Assembly: GCA_017441505.1 (NCBI GenBank)
Contig: JAFRXL010000030.1
Span: forward strand, 62,001 to 126,000
Length of the DNA stretch: 64,000 nt
Source: Ruminococcus sp.
GTDB lineage: Bacteria > Bacillota > Clostridia > Oscillospirales > Ruminococcaceae
Direction: 5' to 3'
In this document: piece after piece, positions 59,022 through 64,000 of the stretch
How the letters are laid out: every line of letters begins with the position of its first letter
Numbering within the stretch: the first letter of the stretch is position 1
Position numbers and translations under genes: made by a program
Notes under the pieces: generated by a model
What the model saw: the letters and a program-made list of their open reading frames with translations, nothing else
What the model was told of the DNA's origin: nothing
The model's database searches: none

Positions 59022-60344
59022 TTATTCAGCGTCAGCTGTTTCCTCAGTTTTCTCAGCAAGAGTGTTGTCAACCACAGCATTCTCCTTAACAAGCTCTACT
59101 GCCTTCTGAACCTTGAGATCAGCAATGTAGTCATCGAGTGGGATGAACTTCTTAACTGTATCAACATCGATCTTATTTGCAGCAGCGATGTCAGCGAGAC
59201 CTGCATTGATCTCATCTTCTGATGGCTCGATAGCCTCATACTCAGCGATCTTCTCAAGAGCAAGGCGGAGCTTAACTTCGCTCTCAGCTCTGTCTCTGTA
59301 AGTATCTCTGAATGACTCAGCATCCATACCTGTGTACTGGAAGTAAAGGTTCATATCCATGCCCTGTGAACGGAGCTGCTGATCGAAATTACGCATAAGA
59401 GCATCGATCCTGTGCTCGAACATACAATTCGGGATAGGAGCGTCAACCTTCTCGATAAGAGCGTTCATGAGAGCGTTCTCAAAGCTGGAATCAGCCTGCT
59501 GAACAGCAGCTTCTTCGAGCTTCTCACGGATGTCCTTCTTATACTCGTCAACTGTATCGAACTCTGTAGCATCCTTTACGAGGTCATCATTGATCTCCGG
59601 GAGCTCCTCGTAGCTGATAGCCTTGAGCTTTGTTTTGAAAGTAGCTTCCTTGCCAGCGTAATCAGCCATCTGGTAATCCTCTGGGAAAGTAACGACTACA
59701 TCGAACTCATCGCCGATGTTGTGACCAACGATCTGGTCCTCGAAACCTGGGATGAATGCACCGCTGCCGAGCTTGAGTGGGTGATCTTCGCCCTTGCCGC
59801 CCTCGAATGCTTCGTCACCGAAGAAACCTTCAAAGTCGATGATAACTTCGTCATCGAGCTGAGCAGCTCTGTCCTCAACGGAAACTATACGAGCGTTCTT
59901 CTTTCTGATGATCTCGATCTGCTTGTCGATGTCCTCATCAGTGATCTCCTTAACTACCTTAGCAGCCTTGATTCCCTTATAGTCAGCGATCTCGATCTCT
60001 GGCTTAGTAACGCAAACAGCCTTGATCTCAACGCCTTCATTCTTATCGATAGAAGTAACTTCTACGCTTGGTCTGTCAACGAGAACGAGACCTGTCTCCT
60101 GAACAGCAGCATCAACTTCTGGTCCAACGAGAGCATTGATAGCTCCCTCGTAGAATGCACCCTCACCGAAAGTCTTCTCAGCAAGCTTTCTTGAAACCTT
60201 GCCCTTTCTGAAGCCCTTGATCTGGATGTTCTTCTTCTGACGCTGATATTCCTGCTCAACAGCGTTCTCAAATGCCTCTGCTCCAATAGAAATTACTAAC
60301 TCAGTAGTATTCACATCTGTCTTGTTTGATGATTTTAAACTCAT
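59022..60344 (-). CDS. tig: Trigger factor, ribosome-associated chaperone
   Basis: A 440-residue chaperone and peptidyl-prolyl isomerase that meets nascent chains at the ribosome exit. The N-terminal domain has the ribosome-binding loop variant KGFRKGKVSRKLAE near residues 47-60. The FKBP-type domain covers about 150-240 (VIIDFEGFFGDEAFEGGKGE), and the helical C-terminal domain ends in an acidic tail. The ATG at 60344 follows GGAGG; the frame continues upstream to 60362 but without such spacing. First gene of the tig-clpP-clpX set. Confidence 0.95.
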   Translation of the reverse strand: MSLKSSNKTDVNTTELVISIGAEAFENAVEQEYQRQKKNIQIKGFRKGKVSRKLAEKTFGEGAFYEGAINALVGPEVDAAVQETGLVLVDRPSVEVTSIDKNEGVEIKAVCVTKPEIEIADYKGIKAAKVVKEITDEDIDKQIEIIRKKNARIVSVEDRAAQLDDEVIIDFEGFFGDEAFEGGKGEDHPLKLGSGAFIPGFEDQIVGHNIGDEFDVVVTFPEDYQMADYAGKEATFKTKLKAISYEELPEINDDLVKDATEFDTVDEYKKDIREKLEEAAVQQADSSFENALMNALIEKVDAPIPNCMFEHRIDALMRNFDQQLRSQGMDMNLYFQYTGMDAESFRDTYRDRAESEVKLRLALEKIAEYEAIEPSEDEINAGLADIAAANKIDVDTVKKFIPLDDYIADLKVQKAVELVKENAVVDNTLAEKTEETADAE

Positions 60345-60385
60345 GATAAATGCTTCCTCCATTAATTATATAACATACTTGGTAC

Positions 60386-60394
60386 ATTATACCA
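60386..60394 (-). promoter_or_regulatory. Extended -10 promoter element before tig
   Basis: On the minus strand TGGTATAAT (60394-60386) is an extended -10 (TGn-TATAAT). No good -35 hexamer is found at the usual distance, which an extended -10 can replace. Confidence 0.55.
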
Positions 60395-60446
60395 CATTTC
60401 AAAAAATTTTTCTACTGATTTTCAACACTTCTGCATATTGCACAAC

Positions 60447-61139
60447 TCACAAAACTTTTTCAGGGACAAATTGTAGATAATCACCTGCAATAAGGTGAAA
60501 ATCAATGTCGTCATAGGTATTTGTCACACAAAGCTCGTGAGCCGACTTACCATGGATATGTCCATAATAGCAATGCTTTATTTTATAACGGTAAAGTATC
60601 TGAAGTATGTCATAGTTGAAATTTGTTGCGAAAATAGGCGGATAATGCATGAACACAATAGGTTCAAGCTCCTCTTTCAGTGCGGACTGTATCGACGTTT
60701 CAAGACGCTGCACTTCCCTTTTCAGGACTTTTTCATCCTGAGTCTCGCCGGGCATATTCACCCAGCCTCTGGTTCCGCAGATACCGTAGTTTTCATAGCG
60801 GTAGTGGTTATTGTGCAGTATCTTTATTGAATCGAGCCCTTCCGCAGCAAGGAAGTCCTCCATTTTCTTTTTGGTGGTCCACCAGTAATCGTGATTTCCT
60901 TTTAATATAATCTTCTCACCTGGAAGTCTGTGTATAAACTGAAAATCAGGAAGTGCCTGCTGGAGAGACATTCCCCAAGAAATATCTCCGGCAAGTACTA
61001 TCGTATCATCTGGCTTGATAATTTCAAGCCAGTTCTTTTCTATTTTTTCCTGATAATCCTTCCACCCTGCAAAGATGCTCATAGTCTTTGAAGGGTCACT
61101 GAAACACAGATGAAGATCACCTAATACATATAAACTCAT
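60447..61139 (-). CDS. Metallophosphoesterase
   Basis: A 230-residue calcineurin-like phosphoesterase: GDLHLCF at 7-13, VLAGDISWG, LKGNHDYWW and the C-terminal YGHIHGKSAHE supply the two-metal site. A CARDGRW-like GTRGW segment is in the middle. Substrate unknown; such proteins hydrolyse phosphomonoesters or diesters. It starts three bases after the thrC stop, so it ends the rbgA-rnhB-yraN-thrC operon. Confidence 0.88.
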   Translation of the reverse strand: MSLYVLGDLHLCFSDPSKTMSIFAGWKDYQEKIEKNWLEIIKPDDTIVLAGDISWGMSLQQALPDFQFIHRLPGEKIILKGNHDYWWTTKKKMEDFLAAEGLDSIKILHNNHYRYENYGICGTRGWVNMPGETQDEKVLKREVQRLETSIQSALKEELEPIVFMHYPPIFATNFNYDILQILYRYKIKHCYYGHIHGKSAHELCVTNTYDDIDFHLIAGDYLQFVPEKVL

Positions 61140-61142
61140 GGA

Positions 61143-62636
61143 TCATATTCCAAGGGTTTTAAGAACATACTGCTTCTGATCCGCCTTATCTATAACGTCA
61201 TTGAAACGTTCCGGCTTATTTTTGAGATCTGCAAGAGCAGCAGGAATATCGAGCTTTGAAAGCTCTGCAATCTTGTCGACCTTGCTGTACTCATCTATAT
61301 CAGAAGCCTTGCCCTCAAGTGCTTCAAGAACTGCTGCACTGAATTTATAAGGGCTTGCTGTTGAAGCGATAACAGTCTTTGTAGTATCGCCTGTAGCCTC
61401 TCTGTAGTCGTTATACACCTTAACTGCAACGGCAGTATGAGTATCGCAGGTATATCCATATTTCTCGTAAATACCGTGGATAGTCTCCTTAGTCTGCTCG
61501 TCATCGCAGTAACCTGCACAGAACTCCTCCTGAAGCTTAGCCTTTACATCAGCTGAAACTTCATACTTGCCCTCTGAAGCAAGCTTGCCGAACCACTCAC
61601 GGATAACAGCATCATTTCTGTCTGTCATGAGGTAAAGAAGTCTTTCAAGGTTGCTGGAAATGAGTATATCCATTGAAGGAGATACTGTTGCAAAGAACTT
61701 ACGATTTCTGTCATACACACCAGTATTGATGAAGTCTGTAAGTACATTGTTGATATTTGATGCACAGATGAGCTTATTTACCGGAACTCCCATGTGCTTT
61801 GCATAGTAAGCAGCGAGGATATTTCCGAAGTTTCCTGTTGGAACGACAATGTTTATCTTGTCGCCGAGATTTATCTGCTCATCTTTAACAAGCTCAGCAT
61901 AAGCTGAGATATAGTAAACTACCTGTGGCACAAGACGTCCCCAGTTGATGGAGTTTGCTGATGAGAACACGATGCCATTGTCGCTGAGCTGCTTCTTGAC
62001 ATCCTCGTCAGTAAATATAGCCTTGACACCGTTCTGGCAGTCGTCAAAGTTTCCTTTTATAGCACACACTCCGACATTTGAGCCTTCCTGAGTTTTCATC
62101 TGACGCTTCTGCATCGGACTTACACCGTCCTCAGGATAGAATACGAGTATTGATGTACCCTCAACGTCCTTGAATCCCTCAAGAGCAGCCTTACCTGTAT
62201 CGCCTGATGTAGCAACAAGGATAACTATCTTCTTATCGAGATTTATCTTCTTGGCAGAAGTTGTAAGGAAATATGGGAGTATCTGAAGTGCCATATCTTT
62301 AAAGGCACAAGTTGGTCCATGCCAGAGTTCAAGCATATATGTTCCGTCAAAGAGATGAGCGAGTTCAGCAATGCTCTCGGTCTCAAAATTCTTTGTAGAA
62401 TAGGCATTATCTGTACAGTAATGTATTTCAGCCTCTGTAAAGTCTGTAAGGTACTTGGAGAAAACGAACGCAGCTCTGTCGGCATATTTCATGTCACCGA
62501 CTGCCTTTATCTCTTCAAGTGAAAGCTGTGGTATGCTCTCGGGAACGAAAAGTCCGCCGTCAACAGAGATACCCTGAGTAATAGCCTCAGCACTGCTTAC
62601 CTTCACATTGCTGTTTCTTGTGCTGTTATAGAACAT
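61143..62636 (-). CDS. thrC: Threonine synthase
   Basis: A 497-residue PLP enzyme that converts O-phosphohomoserine to threonine. The longer, E. coli/yeast-like type: N-terminal MFYNSTRNSNVKVSSAEAI, the Schiff-base Lys113 in GPTCAFKDMALQ, the phosphate-binding ATSGDTGKAAL, and VPTGNFGNILAAYYAK. No hom or thrB gene is adjacent. It follows yraN by eleven bases. Confidence 0.95.
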   Translation of the reverse strand: MFYNSTRNSNVKVSSAEAITQGISVDGGLFVPESIPQLSLEEIKAVGDMKYADRAAFVFSKYLTDFTEAEIHYCTDNAYSTKNFETESIAELAHLFDGTYMLELWHGPTCAFKDMALQILPYFLTTSAKKINLDKKIVILVATSGDTGKAALEGFKDVEGTSILVFYPEDGVSPMQKRQMKTQEGSNVGVCAIKGNFDDCQNGVKAIFTDEDVKKQLSDNGIVFSSANSINWGRLVPQVVYYISAYAELVKDEQINLGDKINIVVPTGNFGNILAAYYAKHMGVPVNKLICASNINNVLTDFINTGVYDRNRKFFATVSPSMDILISSNLERLLYLMTDRNDAVIREWFGKLASEGKYEVSADVKAKLQEEFCAGYCDDEQTKETIHGIYEKYGYTCDTHTAVAVKVYNDYREATGDTTKTVIASTASPYKFSAAVLEALEGKASDIDEYSKVDKIAELSKLDIPAALADLKNKPERFNDVIDKADQKQYVLKTLGI

Positions 62637-62647
62637 ATTATCACCCT

Positions 62648-63025
62648 TTAAAATATGAAATTGTAGCCTGTTGTATCATAGGCATTAAAAATATAATCAA
62701 TGCTGAGCACCTTATCTCCGTCGATGATGACTTGTGCGACATCAAACCGAGGCTGGAGCATACTCGGATGCTTACAGCAATAATCAGCAGCTGTTTTAAT
62801 AATAAGTCCACGTTTGCGTTTATTCACAGCCTCAAAACCGCTGACAAGGCTGTCCGGCTTACGTGCTTTGACCTCCACAAACGCCAGATAATCGCCATTT
62901 TCGGCAATTATATCTATCTCACCGCCCTTTATGCGATAATTGCGGGCTGTGATCGTATATCCACGCTCGATAAGGTAGCTGCAAACGCTGTCCTCACCAA
63001 GCTTACCTGTTTCACTTCTGGTCAT
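62648..63025 (-). CDS. yraN: YraN family endonuclease-like protein (UPF0102)
   Basis: A 125-residue protein with [19 protein letters not shown], the nuclease-like [20 protein letters not shown] (Glu, Asp, ExK) and a C-terminal [12 protein letters not shown]0102 has a restriction-endonuclease-like fold; its role is unknown but it is usually beside rnhB. The start is ATG at 63025, which overlaps the rnhB stop by 14 bases; a longer frame to 63130 would lie inside rnhB. Confidence 0.9.
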   Translation of the reverse strand: MTRSETGKLGEDSVCSYLIERGYTITARNYRIKGGEIDIIAENGDYLAFVEVKARKPDSLVSGFEAVNKRKRGLIIKTAADYCCKHPSMLQPRFDVAQVIIDGDKVLSIDYIFNAYDTTGYNFIF

Positions 63026-63635
63026 ATAATTTTTTAAGGAAAGTCCTGCGGTGAACATCGGATATACCATGTTCCGCCAACTTTTCGTAATGAAGCTTAG
63101 TACCATAGCCCTTATGCTGTTCAAAAGCATACTGCGGATACTTCACTGCAAGTTCCCTCATATAGCGGTCACGAGCGACCTTTGCAAGAACTGAAGCGGC
63201 TGAAATGGACGCTGATGTCGCATCGCCCTTTATCACGTATCTTGCTTCGCAGCCGAGCTCCGGAAGCCTATTGCCGTCGATCAGAGCAAGGTCAGGCTTC
63301 AAGCCAAGTCCCTCTACAGCTCTTTTCATAGCAAGCATAGTCGCATTGAGGATATTCATGCTGTCGATCTCCTGAACAGAAGCTGTAGCAATGCAGTAAG
63401 CATCAGCCCTGTCTCTGATAACGTCAAAAAGCTCCTCACGACGCTTTTCAGATATTTTCTTGCTGTCATTGAGGTAGTCAATGAGTATTCCGTCATTCAG
63501 CACTACTGCCGCAGCATAGACATCACCGGCAAGAGGACCTCTGCCTGCTTCGTCAACACCGCATATTATCGGGAATTCCCTGCGGAGTTCAGAATCATAT
63601 TCAAAAAGCTCCTTATGCAATATCACTCTTGGCAT
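63012..63635 (-). CDS. rnhB: Ribonuclease HII
   Basis: A 207-residue RNase H2 that removes ribonucleotides and RNA primers from [20 protein letters not shown] near residue 25 holds the first catalytic residues, ALIDGNRLP and [17 protein letters not shown] give the others, and [11 protein letters not shown] the C-terminal signature. The start overlaps the end of rbgA by 13 bases. Confidence 0.95.
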   Translation of the reverse strand: MPRVILHKELFEYDSELRREFPIICGVDEAGRGPLAGDVYAAAVVLNDGILIDYLNDSKKISEKRREELFDVIRDRADAYCIATASVQEIDSMNILNATMLAMKRAVEGLGLKPDLALIDGNRLPELGCEARYVIKGDATSASISAASVLAKVARDRYMRELAVKYPQYAFEQHKGYGTKLHYEKLAEHGISDVHRRTFLKKLYDQK

Positions 63636-64000
63636 GGCTGCTCCTTTTTAGGCGGTAATTCGAGAGTTATTCTGCCGAGCTTGCCGCTTCTGAATTCATC
63701 AAGAACGGTTATTGCAGCTCTTTCGGTATTTATCTCGCCGCCTGAGATCATCATACCACGCTTTCTGCCCACTTTTTCCAGCAGAACAAGTCCGGAATCT
63801 TCTTCGTCAATATCTATCTTGTAGCGTTCTTTCAGAGACTGAGGATAATTTTCAGCCATGAATTTCAGAAGTTTCATAGCAAGAGTTTCTATATCGAGTA
63901 TATCGTCGCTTATAGCACCTGTGAATGCAAGGCGTACAGCGACATCCTGATCTTCAAATTTAGGCCAGAGAACTCCGGGCATATCGAGAAGCTCGGTATT
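63623..64000 (-). CDS. rbgA: Ribosome biogenesis GTPase RbgA/YlqF, C-terminal part (truncated by window edge)
   Basis: The frame is open to the window edge. The first visible residues [17 protein letters not shown] contain the G3 motif (DxPG) of this circularly permuted GTPase, which helps finish the 50S subunit. The following 115 residues match the helical C-terminal domain that binds the ribosome. The N-terminal part, with the G4, G5 and G1 motifs, lies past the window edge. It overlaps rnhB by 13 bases, the usual rbgA-rnhB order. Confidence 0.9.
   Translation of the reverse strand, partial: NTELLDMPGVLWPKFEDQDVAVRLAFTGAISDDILDIETLAMKLLKFMAENYPQSLKERYKIDIDEEDSGLVLLEKVGRKRGMMISGGEINTERAAITVLDEFRSGKLGRITLELPPKKEQPCQE

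Noticed and set aside
59412..60194. Plus-strand 260-codon frame opposite tig
   Set aside because: Leucine/serine-rich antisense translation typical of an overlapping shadow; tig is clear on the other strand.

Overview
The window looks like a chromosomal segment of a Gram-positive, anaerobic gut Clostridium relative, most likely Ruminococcus or a close neighbour in Oscillospiraceae. The sequence evidence is two secreted proteins with type I dockerins (8797-10257 and 27244-30537), MurT-GatD lipid II amidation, single-chain clade II PurL, a zinc-type S18, many TTGACA-N17-TATAAT promoters, AAGGAGG ribosome binding sites, ClpC and PASTA proteins, a short SufB-SufC pair and the GGGtGRT protein. Genus is inferred from gene content; no rRNA lies in the window.

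Layout. 1-2349: end of a large helicase-type protein, then murT-gatD (cell-wall glutamate amidation). 2437-8576: a MOP-family exporter, an EF-G paralogue, and on the minus strand a rare helix-turn-helix + cupin + acyl-CoA synthetase fusion. 8797-12967: dockerin transglutaminase, type Ic aspartate aminotransferase and two small XRE regulators. 13141-14655: a divergent region with an unassigned small transcript facing rpsF-ssb-rpsR. 14747-18235: small membrane proteins, a NERD protein, a Crh-like HPr homologue and mtaB. 18343-26949: purL, a zinc-ribbon/PASTA pseudokinase, a HAD hydrolase and glgA. 27244-30537: a large secreted dockerin protein behind phased TTTAAG repeats. 30539-35290: a repeat-rich stretch with three copies of a hairpin-rich repeat and one 172-bp element with perfect 18-bp ends, among a vanW-yqeG-unknown operon and a flippase. 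35321-40652: PrsW, then iron-sulfur assembly genes (short SufB/SufC, GGGtGRT protein, NifU-like scaffold), with a perfect palindrome between scaffold and a C_GCAxxG_C_C protein. 40774-44360: flavin-type oxidoreductase, metY with a Cys-ending upstream peptide, a structured element, and a MATE exporter behind a leader with an intrinsic terminator. 44713-53465: VOC protein, GH25 lysozyme, recD2-mreB, an Mrp/Nbp35 ATPase and a diguanylate cyclase. 53544-53886: RNase P RNA. 54043-64000, minus strand: ClpC-like unfoldase, tig-clpP-clpX, and rbgA-rnhB-yraN-thrC-phosphoesterase. A 44-residue Cys-rich membrane peptide lies on the plus strand at 56867.

How the parts fit. Most genes are housekeeping: peptidoglycan amidation, translation, proteostasis, DNA repair, purine, methionine and threonine synthesis, glycogen. 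The two dockerin proteins suggest the host builds a cellulosome-like or amylosome-like complex, but no cohesin or scaffoldin is present here. The best candidates for undescribed biology are the GGGtGRT/NifU-like pair beside a minimal Suf system, the metY upstream peptide, the MATE leader, the small divergent transcript before rpsF, the pseudokinase, and the repeat family whose hairpin arms change together between copies. No CRISPR array, tRNA, transposase, integrase or phage gene was seen.
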